DNA of 47,262 nt, from the NCBI GenBank assembly GCA_040007395.1, contig JBDTVG010000202.1:1-47262 (forward strand), written 5' to 3'. The position numbers and the translations under genes are program-made. Shown piece by piece: positions 18,006 to 26,066 of the stretch; position 1 is the stretch's first letter; each line of letters starts with the position of its first letter. Under the pieces are notes generated by a model. That model searched no databases, had not been told where the DNA came from, and worked only from the letters and a program-made list of their open reading frames with translations. This DNA comes from DATGFK01 sp040007395. GTDB lineage: Bacteria; Chloroflexota; Anaerolineae; Aggregatilineales; UBA2796.

Positions 18006-18827
18006 CTAGCCTTTGACGGCTCCTGTTGTTAACCCGGAGAGAATAAAACGTTGTGTGAATATGTACAGCACAACCACAGGTAAGATCGTTAGCAAAATGT
18101 CGGCAGAAACAAGATTCCAACTCGCTTGGTATTGACCAAAAAAATTGTAGACAGAGAGGGTCATTGGCCAATTCGCACTATTGTTCAAGTAATACAGGGG
18201 CAGTAAAAACTCATTCCAAGCGCCTAAGAAGCTCAAAATGCCAGTCGTTGCCAGCACGGGCGCGGCTAACGGCAGGAAAATCTGCACAAAGAGTGCGACT
18301 GGTCCGCAGCCATCAATAATGGCGGCCTCATCAATTTCTCTGGGGATAGAACCAACAAAACTATAAATGAGAAAGACCCCAAAAGGGATTTGTGTAGCCG
18401 CATAAAGAATAATGATGCCTAACTTGGTATCAATGAGATGGGTAATTTGCATTACTTTGGTAAGAGTAAAGTAGTTCATGGGCAGTGCAATCCCCATGAT
18501 GATAAAGAAATATACTACCTGATTTAACCGTGATCTATGTCGGGATAGTACAAAGGCCGCCATCGCCGCGAAGAAAGTCCCAAGGATGGTTGAGGCTGTA
18601 GCGTACAACACACTGTTAAAGAAACTCTGAACTAGTTTGCCTTTGTCAATAACAGCTGTGAAATTTTCTAGATGAAACTCTGTGGGCAAGTCTACGCCCA
18701 TTGAACTGGATTGAACAGATGACTTGAAGGAATTGACCACTATCAAGTAAATAGGAATTATCATGATCAAGCAAGCAATTATGGCAATCGAGTGGGCACC
18801 AAATCGTTGAAATGGGTTTGTTTTCAT
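18006..18827 (-). CDS. CUT1-type sugar ABC transporter permease (MalG-like)
   Basis: A 273-aa permease with six hydrophobic segments. The EAA coupling loop reads EIDEAAIIDGCGPVALFVQI (about 190-209), which docks on a MalK-type ATPase. The short N-terminus and the C-terminal end QRFILSGLTTGAVKG are typical of MalG-like subunits. It starts 26 bases after the MalF-like gene with an ATG and an AGAGAA-like ribosome site. It would pair with that subunit to import an oligosaccharide. No ATPase gene is in this cassette. Confidence 0.94.
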   Translation of the reverse strand: MKTNPFQRFGAHSIAIIACLIMIIPIYLIVVNSFKSSVQSSSMGVDLPTEFHLENFTAVIDKGKLVQSFFNSVLYATASTILGTFFAAMAAFVLSRHRSRLNQVVYFFIIMGIALPMNYFTLTKVMQITHLIDTKLGIIILYAATQIPFGVFLIYSFVGSIPREIDEAAIIDGCGPVALFVQIFLPLAAPVLATTGILSFLGAWNEFLLPLYYLNNSANWPMTLSVYNFFGQYQASWNLVSADILLTILPVVVLYIFTQRFILSGLTTGAVKG

Positions 18828-18853
18828 GGGTGGTTCTCTTTACTCGGTAGTTC

Positions 18854-19732
18854 TTATTGTTCGACAGGCTCACTATTCAGTAATCGAATGACAAAATAAC
18901 CTACGAAGATCATTATTAGGAACAAGACAGTCGAGAGGGCTGTTCCCAGACCATAGCGGCCTTGAGAAAATTCCCTAAATATGGCCGTAGACAGCACTTC
19001 GGTTACATAGCCGGGGCCACCGTGAGTCAGCACGTAAACGATGTCAAATACCCGTAACCCGTACAGCACATTAAGGACAGTAACGACGATAATGGTGGGC
19101 ATCATTAGCGGCAAAGTAATATAGACTAGTTTTGCTCGGGCAAGTGCGCCATCGACTTCGGCAGCTTCGTAATACTCTTTTGGAATTGTTTGCAGACCAG
19201 CAAGCAGGATAACCATGATATAGCCTACGCCCTTCCAAGTATCGACCCCGACAACGGAAAGCAGCGCAAGATGCGGGTCAACAAGCCACCCCTTGGCTAA
19301 TACATCTAGCCCTATGCTGCGAAAGAACACATTCAAAAGTCCTTCTGCGGGATTTAAGATTGATCCGAAAATTAGCGCAACCCCTAGGGTAGGGAGTATA
19401 GCGGGAAGGAAAATCAACGCTCGGTAGACATTGACAAAGCGCTTGACGGCTTCATTTAAGAGCAATGCGAGACCAAGACCTAAAACAGTTTTGAGCAGGA
19501 TAGTGGCACTGGTAAACACCAATGTATTTCCAATATAGTGCAGATAATTTCCGCTTGATGAGAAAATCGTCGCAAAATTATCTAAACCAACAAAATTAAC
19601 GTCGGTTGTAAAGCTGTTCCAGTCTGTAAAGGAGTAGGCGATCCCGCTGATGGCTGGGATAACGTAGAAAACCACGTACAACACGAGAGCGCCCAGTACA
19701 AAATAGTATGGATAGTGTGTTCGAAGTTTCAT
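18854..19732 (-). CDS. CUT1-type sugar ABC transporter permease (MalF-like)
   Basis: A 292-aa membrane protein with six hydrophobic segments beginning YYFVLGALVLYVVFYVIP. The EAA loop is YYEAAEVDGALARAKLVYIT (about 186-205), followed by LPLMMPTIIV. The ATG at 19732 is chosen although its ribosome site is poor. The longer frame to a TTG at 19774 starts inside the intercistronic hairpin, which makes it unlikely. It lies between the binding-protein gene and the MalG-like gene, the normal CUT1 order. Substrate is probably an alpha-linked oligosaccharide, given the GH31 enzyme downstream. Confidence 0.93.
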   Translation of the reverse strand: MKLRTHYPYYFVLGALVLYVVFYVIPAISGIAYSFTDWNSFTTDVNFVGLDNFATIFSSSGNYLHYIGNTLVFTSATILLKTVLGLGLALLLNEAVKRFVNVYRALIFLPAILPTLGVALIFGSILNPAEGLLNVFFRSIGLDVLAKGWLVDPHLALLSVVGVDTWKGVGYIMVILLAGLQTIPKEYYEAAEVDGALARAKLVYITLPLMMPTIIVVTVLNVLYGLRVFDIVYVLTHGGPGYVTEVLSTAIFREFSQGRYGLGTALSTVLFLIMIFVGYFVIRLLNSEPVEQ

Positions 19733-19763
19733 GTAAGGTTTACTTTCGTCTCGCGGTTTACAA

Positions 19764-19790
19764 CCCCAACCCAATAAATTTGGGTTGGGG
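19764..19790 (-). promoter_or_regulatory. Intercistronic hairpin after the CUT1 binding-protein gene (cassette 2)
   Basis: CCCCAACCCAA (19764-19774) pairs perfectly with TTGGGTTGGGG (19780-19790) around a 5-base loop. It lies 70 bases after the binding-protein stop and before the permease start, with no T-run. It probably raises binding-protein expression relative to the permeases, by mRNA protection or partial termination. Confidence 0.75.
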
Positions 19791-19860
19791 TCTGGTTGGA
19801 ACAGTTGTTTACATTGTCTCGATCTAGACTAATCTAACTACTGGTTAGAGTTAGGATCGG

Positions 19861-21159
19861 TTATTTCGTCCAAGCCGGGTCTTTGGCAGTCTTGGCCAGA
19901 TCGGCACGGCGTTTGTCGATGCTCGTCAACACGTCGTTGGGCTGCATGGCTCCCGTGAACATGGCGGTGATGTCTTTACCAATGTCGATCCACTGCGGAT
20001 TCACGTAGGTAACGGCTGTCTGCAAAACGACACCTCGCGATTTTGCGTGGTCGTCTAGGAATTTTTGTTGGCTATCCAGCAGGCTGCTCTTTACGCCGGT
20101 AAAAGGCAAGGCTTTCCAAGTGTTCGGGGCTGGATTGTCAAGCATAGCTTGCAGACTGTCGGATTGAGTCAGAAAGTCAAAGTACTGCTTGGCTTCCGCA
20201 ATATGCTGTGACCCTGAATAGATGAACATTGATGGACCGGCGGGATTGAGATTCAAGAGCTGATTGTCAGCCAATGGCATCACGAAAACACCGATGTTAT
20301 CGGCCTTAAAATCGGGATTGTCCTTTTCAACGCTCTGAGCAAAGGTTAAATTGTTGAGCATCATGGCATACTTACCGCTCGCCATCATCTTTGTGCCGTC
20401 AGCGAATTTATCGGCGAGGGTATTTGCACCGAAGAATCCAGCATCGTACATTTCCTTGAGTTGAGTGAGATCCGTCAACATGGTTGGATTGGCTACCAAG
20501 GTCGTCTTATTGGCGTTTAGCTGGTCTCCCAATCCGGGCGTTACCTCTTCATAGCGAGGGCCTAACTCTGGAAACCATAAAACATGATGCCATCCGTCGG
20601 CAGCGGGTTCATAAATCGGGGTAATGCCCGCTTTTAACAAGGTTTGGCACAGCGTTTTGAATTCCGCATAAGTTGTGGGTGGTGTGAGGTTGTTCTTTTG
20701 AAAAATCGCCTTGTTATAGTTAATGACCCAAGTGGTGCCAACAACGTCAAAAATGGTCAGGCCATACACTTTTCCACCAACCGTTGCTTGGTCGGCGACC
20801 AGCGGGTCTTCTTGTTTGACCCAAGCCATATCAGACAAGTCCACCGCGTTTTTAGCCACATTATAATTCACGACCAGATCGGTTTTGCCACTCTGTCCGA
20901 GAAAGATGTCTGGGCCTTGTCCCGAATTGAGTTTTGTTTGTAGAACCGTAAAGTATTGGTCGGCGGGGATAATCTGGAAATCGACATGGATACCCGTTTT
21001 ATCTTCGAACTTTTTCGCAAGGGTTTGTTCCGAATCTGGTACCCAGTTTTGGCTGGCAATGAGGGACAAGGTCACTTTGGGTGTTTGAGCGTGGGTCGGT
21101 ACAACAGTCAAGCCCACAACAATAATGAATAAAATAGCTACTTGCATTAGCTTTTTCAT
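19861..21159 (-). CDS. CUT1-type sugar-binding protein (SBP_bac_1, cassette 2)
   Basis: A 432-aa exported solute-binding protein. The signal peptide is MKKLMQVAILFIIVVGLTVV with a THAQ cleavage-like site. The mature chain has the extracellular-binding-protein type 1 fold: VTLSLIASQNWV, FEDKTGIHVDFQIIPADQY, GQGPDIFLGQSGKTDL, VYGLTIFDVVGTTWVINYNK and KYAMMLNNL. ATG at 21159 has AAGGAG 8 bases upstream, far better than the frame extension to 21207. No lipobox is evident. It is the first gene of cassette 2 and would deliver a sugar to the adjacent permeases. Confidence 0.93.
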   Translation of the reverse strand: MKKLMQVAILFIIVVGLTVVPTHAQTPKVTLSLIASQNWVPDSEQTLAKKFEDKTGIHVDFQIIPADQYFTVLQTKLNSGQGPDIFLGQSGKTDLVVNYNVAKNAVDLSDMAWVKQEDPLVADQATVGGKVYGLTIFDVVGTTWVINYNKAIFQKNNLTPPTTYAEFKTLCQTLLKAGITPIYEPAADGWHHVLWFPELGPRYEEVTPGLGDQLNANKTTLVANPTMLTDLTQLKEMYDAGFFGANTLADKFADGTKMMASGKYAMMLNNLTFAQSVEKDNPDFKADNIGVFVMPLADNQLLNLNPAGPSMFIYSGSQHIAEAKQYFDFLTQSDSLQAMLDNPAPNTWKALPFTGVKSSLLDSQQKFLDDHAKSRGVVLQTAVTYVNPQWIDIGKDITAMFTGAMQPNDVLTSIDKRRADLAKTAKDPAWTK

Positions 21160-21343
21160 GACAGGCACTCCTTTAGAGTCTTTAAGTGAAAGGTACTTTT
21201 GATTCAACTGTGATTAGAAATTCAGAAACACTCAGCCGATAACAGGCAAAGCCCAACCTAACAGGTAAACGTCATCGTTGATCTTTCTCCAGAAATGCTG
21301 GCTATAATCGAACCGTTACCAATAATATTGAGTCCGAAGCAGA

Positions 21344-22393
21344 CTAGGTCTTTGCTTGGGTACTCTCTCGAATAAGCAGTTTGGGTGCAACCAGAATCTG
21401 TTGAGCCAGTGAATCCTTTTGACTAAGCATTTCTGTCATCATCAGGGTGGCTTGGTAGCTAACCTCATACAAAGACCATTCAAGGGCGGTGAGGGACGGC
21501 GTGATCCCGTTGGCGATTTCACCAAAGCCGATTGCCAGCACAGAACGATCTTCTGGCACGCGATACCCCCGCTGTGTTAAAGCTTTAATAGACCCAGCGG
21601 CGATCAAATGATTGGTTGTAATGATGGCAGTTAGCTGAGGGAATTCCTCAAGCAGACTATGGGTTGCAGCAAAGCCATCTTCAACGCCCCGCAACTCTAC
21701 TTCCCGGTAATACGGCTGCACATTGTATTTTTGTAACGCGCTTTCATACCCTTCGAGTGAGCGAATTGCGGGACCTAACTTGCTGTTACGCCAGCTTGGC
21801 GGATAAGTAAGAAAACCAATTTCTCGATGACCAAGATCAACCAAATGATCAAATGCAGAGACCACCGCAGCCTCAAAGTTAAGATCAATGAAACTGAGAT
21901 TCGCGATGTCAGCGCATCGACCAATCATGACGAAGGGATAGCCGTTTTCACGCAGGAGATTGACGCGCCAGTCGTCTAGCGTTACTTGCAACAAAATCAT
22001 CCCATCAACCTGATTGCTCCGATACATATTCAGCAGCGTATTAGGAGTCAGTTGAGAGACCAGAAAGTTTAGAAAATACTCTTGCTCGCTAGCAGCGGCA
22101 GAAGCACCGACAATGTAGGGTATTTCAACGACGTTCCTAAGCAAGTGAGGCGATTCCACTGGATAATGCAAGGCGATAGTTCGACTCGCGCCGCCTCGCA
22201 ACCGCTGCGCTTGGATATGCGGAACATATCCGAGCTGCTTGATCGCCTCATTTACTCGGTCGCGCGTTTCGTCTGCCACATATTCTTTGTTGTTAAGAAT
22301 ACGGGAGACTGTCGGGATGGATACACCAGCAACTTCCGCTACATCCGCGATGGTGAATCTTGGGTTTATCGCTTTGGAATTTCTTTTAGGCAT
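21344..22393 (-). CDS. LacI family transcriptional regulator
   Basis: A 349-aa repressor. Residues 11-60 are the LacI helix-turn-helix and hinge: FTIADVAEVAGVSIPTVSRI, then LGYVPHIQAQRLRGG. The remainder is a periplasmic-binding-like effector domain (VDGMILLQVTLDDWRVNLL, FIDLNFEAAVVSAFDHL, HREIGFLTYP, TAIITTNHLIAAG). It is divergently placed from nothing active: it lies upstream of and in line with the CUT1 cassette, about 185 bases from the binding-protein start. A perfect palindrome just upstream of its own ATG suggests autoregulation and probably control of the cassette. Effector is presumably the imported sugar or its product. Confidence 0.93.
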   Translation of the reverse strand: MPKRNSKAINPRFTIADVAEVAGVSIPTVSRILNNKEYVADETRDRVNEAIKQLGYVPHIQAQRLRGGASRTIALHYPVESPHLLRNVVEIPYIVGASAAASEQEYFLNFLVSQLTPNTLLNMYRSNQVDGMILLQVTLDDWRVNLLRENGYPFVMIGRCADIANLSFIDLNFEAAVVSAFDHLVDLGHREIGFLTYPPSWRNSKLGPAIRSLEGYESALQKYNVQPYYREVELRGVEDGFAATHSLLEEFPQLTAIITTNHLIAAGSIKALTQRGYRVPEDRSVLAIGFGEIANGITPSLTALEWSLYEVSYQATLMMTEMLSQKDSLAQQILVAPKLLIRESTQAKT

Positions 22394-22426
22394 GAAAAAT
22401 TATTCTAAAAACGCTATTTGATATAG

Positions 22427-22450
22427 ATTTCTGATAACGTTATCAGAAAT
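22427..22450. promoter_or_regulatory. LacI-type operator, 24-bp perfect palindrome
   Basis: The half-site ATTTCTGATAAC (22427-22438) is followed directly by its exact reverse complement (22439-22450), with CG at the centre as in classical LacI-family operators. It lies 34-57 bases upstream of the LacI-type start, in promoter position. A lone GATAAC half-site occurs at 21238-21243 before the binding-protein gene, too weak to call by itself. Confidence 0.8.
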
Positions 22451-22599
22451 TGCATTGGTTGTCAATAGGGTCACACGATAGTGTAGGGTCTATGCAAAGT
22501 CAAGCGTAATAATATAGCCTTTACCAAACGCGTGGTATTGCTTGGCTCCAGCAGGATTATGCGATGCGACAGATGCACGAGGCGCAAGAGCACCGGCAA

Positions 22600-22873
22600 G
22601 AGTTGATGCGTTTAACGCAGGCGCTTGCCAACGAATGGGCGCTACACAAGGTGCAGGCTAACGCAATCGCGCCCGGGTATGTAAATACTGATAATACCGA
22701 AGCACTGCGTAATGATCCGATCCGAACCAAAGCTGTAGTTGAGCGTATCCCGACGGGGCGCTGGGGCGAACCCGACGACTTTAAGGGGCCGATTGTGGTT
22801 CTGGCCACCCAATGCGTCGAACTATGTTACTGGCACGATCCTGACGGTAGACGGTGGCTGGATGGGACGTTGA
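22600..22873 (+). pseudogene. SDR oxidoreductase remnant (gluconate/deoxygluconate dehydrogenase-like)
   Basis: The C-terminal third of a short-chain dehydrogenase like KduD or gluconate 5-dehydrogenase. LTQALANEWA, VQANAIAPGYVNTDNT and IPTGRWGEPDDF are in one frame to about 22812. The continuation ASNYVTGTILTVDGGWMGR, then TGA at 22871-22873, is in another frame. The Rossmann N-terminus and catalytic Tyr-Lys are absent: the gene is 5'-truncated and frameshifted. The frame extends upstream with a glutamine-rich stretch (about 22531-22610) that does not match an SDR and may be from a different broken gene. It points to loss of a sugar-acid pathway gene here. Confidence 0.8.
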
Positions 22874-23096
22874 CGGATTGCAGACGAGCCTGTTCCCCCC
22901 ATTGCAGTTGGAAAACGTATACGCAGCCTGCTCAGGGGTCAAGGTTGATTTTCCGTCCTTCCTAAATCACGGTTCGAGCAAATAATGCTTCCGACGAAGA
23001 TCGATTTTTATGCTTGGAGCATGTGATGAGACCGAAGCGGAGATAAAGACATGGGACAGATTGACCCATCGTAAAGACGAGAAAACGAGCAGTCCG

Positions 23097-23257
23097 ATGG
23101 TCAAGTCGGTCAGTGTCGAGAAGCTATCCGCCGAAAGTTCGTCATATACATCGAAAACGCGGTGTAAATATAATGCTAGGGAAAGTCCGGATTGTGCTGG
23201 AGGGCTTGCGTGGGGTAACGACTGTCGCTGGGTTATGTCGGCAGGAAGGGATAGAGA
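23097..23257 (+). pseudogene. IS3-family OrfA remnant
   Basis: Fragments of an IS3-type OrfA (HTH_Tnp_1) in shifting frames: MVKSVSVEK from 23097, then IRRKF, then after a break GKVRIVLEGLRGVTTVAGLC and RQEGI. These match the usual OrfA start ending in RREGI. Frameshifts and internal stops, and the absence of OrfB, show that it is dead. It lies between cassette 2 and cassette 3 beside the SDR pseudogene. Confidence 0.7.
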
Positions 23258-23664
23258 TCTATTCATTGACTCCCCGAACGTTTGCGTTTATTCTATTTTC
23301 CAGTCAGCGTTCGGTATTCGCTGTATAGTGAGATGTCGCTTACACCCTAGATTTCAAAGGCGCGGGACAGTGAAATGGTAACGTAACTTGCGGCTTTGAT
23401 GCGATCTTAGCGCATCTGTATCCGACAATGGTCACTTTTGCTGAGCGGCGTAGTAGCAGCAATTCGCTGCTATATGAACAAGTTGAGAGCGAACACGCCA
23501 ATTTTGAAAAGAATTATTTAATCGGCGCCAATAAGTTTGTAAATTTTTACTTCGGTCTCATGGTGTACATTGGCGTAGAAAGGATATGAATAACACACAT
23601 ACGCTCTTGTCCGAAACAGATTTGGTACCAAAAAAAACAAAGTTATGCAAGGAGAAACACTAAA
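23258..23664. other. Intergenic region and leader of cassette 3
   Basis: About 400 bases with no gene I can support. It must hold the promoter of the cassette-3 operon. A 12-base palindrome TTTGGTACCAAA lies at 23621-23632, about 33 bases before the start codon, and could be an operator. An AAGGAG ribosome site is at 23648-23653. Nothing else is identifiable. Confidence 0.4.
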
Positions 23665-25002
23665 ATGACTCGTAAACCCTTAATTCTGGCCTCTCTTATT
23701 CTGGTGTGTGCCCTTCTACTTGGTGTTGTCGGCGGCGCAGCACCAGTCAATGCCCAGGCAAAACCTGAACTCTCGATTATCTGGTTTGCATGGCCTCCCT
23801 GCGACAAGCTACAAACTCTTGTGAATTCCTATCCCGCGGCGACAGTCAGCGTCAAATGCGTTCCGATTGGCCAGTGGCACGACACAATCTTTACCGATTT
23901 CGTGGCGAAGGGCGGCGCCGATCTGCCGATTCTGGATAGCCAATATACCGGTGAGGCAGTCAAAGGCGGTCATCTGCTCGACCTGAGCCAGTGGATGAAG
24001 ACGAATGTTGATGTCGATCAGTACGTCCCGGCGGCCTTAGCGGCTTATGGTGAGTATCCCCCGAACAGCAAGCAATATTATGGTCTGCCAGCGATGACGG
24101 ATGTGATGATTCAGGTTTATCGCAAAGACATTTTCGAAAAAGAGGGCTTCAAGCCTGCTACCACTTGGACCGAACTGCTGACCCAGATGCAGAAGATCAA
24201 GGCCGATGGCGCGGCCCCATCTGGGTTCTCTTGGTTCTGGTGTGGTGCGGCAGCCTGCTATGACAACGTGCAGACGGCTTGGAACCAGATTGCGTGGTCT
24301 TTTGGCGGCGAACTATGGGACCCAACAACATTCAAGGTCAAGGGTATTCTCGACAGTGCCGAAAATGTTAAAGCGCTGCGATATGCCGCTGAACTGTATA
24401 AGACCAGCCCCGCCGGATCGGGTAACTTCGGCTTCGGCGAAGATGTCGATGCGGTCTGCACCGGCAAAGCAGCAGAGACAATCATTTGGGTGGGCTTTGG
24501 CCCCAGCTTTACCGATAAGCAAGGCTGCCCACAGTCAGATAACCTCGCCTATGCAGTGGCCCCCGGCGAAGTGAAGCATGTTCTATCGCTCGGCGGCATG
24601 GGTATCGGTGTCAGCTCCTACACGCAGAACAAAGATGCCTCGCTGGCCTTCCTGAAGTGGTTTGAATCGAAAGATACGCAACTAGAATGGGTTAAGATCG
24701 GTGGTTATAGCGCCCGGACTGACATTCTGGACAGCGATACCTTCAAGAACGCAGCGACCTATAACAGCGTATTCGCGGACTCCTACAAACTGGTCAAGGA
24801 TTTCTGGAATCTGCCAGAATACAACGATCTCCTAATTGTCCAAGGTGAACAACTCAACCTGGCAATTACCGGGCAGGAAGACGCACAAATTGCGTTAACA
24901 ACCATTGCTGACAAACAACAAGCCATTCTCGACAAAGCCTATCCGAATGGCCCGTCTGGTCTGAGCGCAGTCACTGGCGGCGAAGCAACCAAAGCTCCGT
25001 AG
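23665..25002 (+). CDS. CUT1-type sugar-binding protein (cassette 3)
   Basis: A 445-aa exported solute-binding protein. The signal peptide is residues 1-30 (RKPLILASLILVCALLLG, then APVNAQA). The SBP_bac_1 fold is seen in LSIIWFAWPPCDKL, VKCVPIGQWHDTIFTDF, YYGLPAMTDVMIQVYRKDIF and ALRYAAELYK, with an aromatic-rich pocket region GFSWFWCGAAACYDN. A strong AAGGAG lies 11 bases before the ATG. It opens the cassette-3 operon and would deliver substrate to the two permeases that follow. Several cysteines in the mature part are unusual for a binding protein. Substrate may be a polyol or a sugar, given the downstream isomerase and dehydrogenase. Confidence 0.93.
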   Translation: MTRKPLILASLILVCALLLGVVGGAAPVNAQAKPELSIIWFAWPPCDKLQTLVNSYPAATVSVKCVPIGQWHDTIFTDFVAKGGADLPILDSQYTGEAVKGGHLLDLSQWMKTNVDVDQYVPAALAAYGEYPPNSKQYYGLPAMTDVMIQVYRKDIFEKEGFKPATTWTELLTQMQKIKADGAAPSGFSWFWCGAAACYDNVQTAWNQIAWSFGGELWDPTTFKVKGILDSAENVKALRYAAELYKTSPAGSGNFGFGEDVDAVCTGKAAETIIWVGFGPSFTDKQGCPQSDNLAYAVAPGEVKHVLSLGGMGIGVSSYTQNKDASLAFLKWFESKDTQLEWVKIGGYSARTDILDSDTFKNAATYNSVFADSYKLVKDFWNLPEYNDLLIVQGEQLNLAITGQEDAQIALTTIADKQQAILDKAYPNGPSGLSAVTGGEATKAP

Positions 25003-25027
25003 TTTATGTAGTCGTTTCGATACTTAG

Positions 25028-25058
25028 TACCGGGGTGGGCAGCGTGCCCACTCCGGTA
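25028..25058 (+). promoter_or_regulatory. Intercistronic hairpin after the binding-protein gene (cassette 3)
   Basis: TACCGGGGTGGGCA (25028-25041) pairs with TGCCCACTCCGGTA (25045-25058) with one G-T wobble and a 3-base loop. It lies 25 bases after the stop and before the permease, without a T-run. It is the third example in this window of a stable stem-loop directly behind a binding-protein gene. Confidence 0.75.
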
Positions 25059-25084
25059 TTCACAACCGATGGCTGTCGAGGTGT

Positions 25085-26056
25085 GTGTTGGAAAAGCAAT
25101 TAGAACAATTTTCTGATGTCAATGCTCAACAATTGGTTCGTCCGCCTACAAGGCGGCGCTTTCGCTGGTTGACGGATCGGCTACTCGTGAATATTTTTCT
25201 TTGGCCGACCTTTCTGCTGCTGCTATTTATAACCGTCTTTCCTCTGGTCTGGTCGTTATATCTGAGCTTTACCAGTTATTCACCCAAGCGCGACAGTGTA
25301 TGGACGGCTGCCCCCTGGGTTGGCTTCCAAAACTATGCCGAGTTACTGGCCGATAAGGACATCTGGGCGCGGTTTACGACTTCGGCAGCAGTTGTCGTTC
25401 CTACTGTCCTATTCGAGTTTTTACTTGGTTTCGGTGTCGCGTTTCTGTTCAGCCGCCAGTTTAAAGGCCGCAGCTTTATCACCACGGCAATTCTGATTCC
25501 GATGATGCTGACGACGGTGGTCGTTGGCCTGTTCTGGCGGTTTATGCTCCAAGCGGATATCGGCATTGTTAACTACTTTATTCACGATATTTTCGGGTTT
25601 CCGGCTGTGTTCTGGCTTACTGATACGAAAGCAGCCCTAGCGTCGCTCGTGTTGGTTGATGCGTGGCAGTGGACTCCATTCGTATTTCTGATCTCGCTTG
25701 CTGGCTTGTCTGCTGTGCCGAAATATCTGTACGAGGCAGCCGAAGTTGATCGCGCCTCTGGATGGTTCAAGTTTCGCCACATCACGCTGCCACTGATTTC
25801 TCCACTGTTGTTGATTGCCATCATCTTCCGGCTAATGGATACGTACAAGTTATTCGATCTCGTATGGGTACTCACAAACGGGGGCGGCTCAACCAATACC
25901 AAAATCGTGCCTAGTTACCTCTATGAGATTGCCTTTGGTAGTCTGGACATTGGCAAGGCGTCGGCGTTGGGCTATATCATGTTAGTGGTGATCATTGCGC
26001 TCGCAAATATTCTGGTCCGTGTACTCAACCAGTTGAAGACCGAGTCGGATAAATAG
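25085..26056 (+). CDS. CUT1-type sugar ABC transporter permease (MalF-like, cassette 3)
   Basis: A 323-aa membrane protein with a cytoplasmic basic N-terminus (RPPTRRRFRWL) and six hydrophobic segments beginning FLWPTFLLLLFITVFPLVW. The EAA loop is YLYEAAEVDRASGWFKFRHI (about 219-238), then TLPLISP. The start is GTG at 25085 or TTG at 25088; GAGG at 25078-25081 is 3 or 6 bases away, so the TTG may be the true start. It pairs with the next gene. Both are part of an operon running without large gaps to 31380. Confidence 0.94.
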   Translation: MLEKQLEQFSDVNAQQLVRPPTRRRFRWLTDRLLVNIFLWPTFLLLLFITVFPLVWSLYLSFTSYSPKRDSVWTAAPWVGFQNYAELLADKDIWARFTTSAAVVVPTVLFEFLLGFGVAFLFSRQFKGRSFITTAILIPMMLTTVVVGLFWRFMLQADIGIVNYFIHDIFGFPAVFWLTDTKAALASLVLVDAWQWTPFVFLISLAGLSAVPKYLYEAAEVDRASGWFKFRHITLPLISPLLLIAIIFRLMDTYKLFDLVWVLTNGGGSTNTKIVPSYLYEIAFGSLDIGKASALGYIMLVVIIALANILVRVLNQLKTESDK

Positions 26057-26066
26057 GCTTAACTTT

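Noticed and set aside
19733..19774. TTG start extending the MalF-like permease upstream
   Set aside because: It begins within the intercistronic hairpin and encodes a non-conserved extension.
22967..23381. Overlapping open frames on both strands in the scar region
   Set aside because: They do not match any family; the only supportable signal there is the broken IS3 OrfA.
23621..23632. TTTGGTACCAAA as a definite operator for cassette 3
   Set aside because: A 12-base palindrome is not rare enough and no regulator gene lies in cassette 3; noted only as a possibility.
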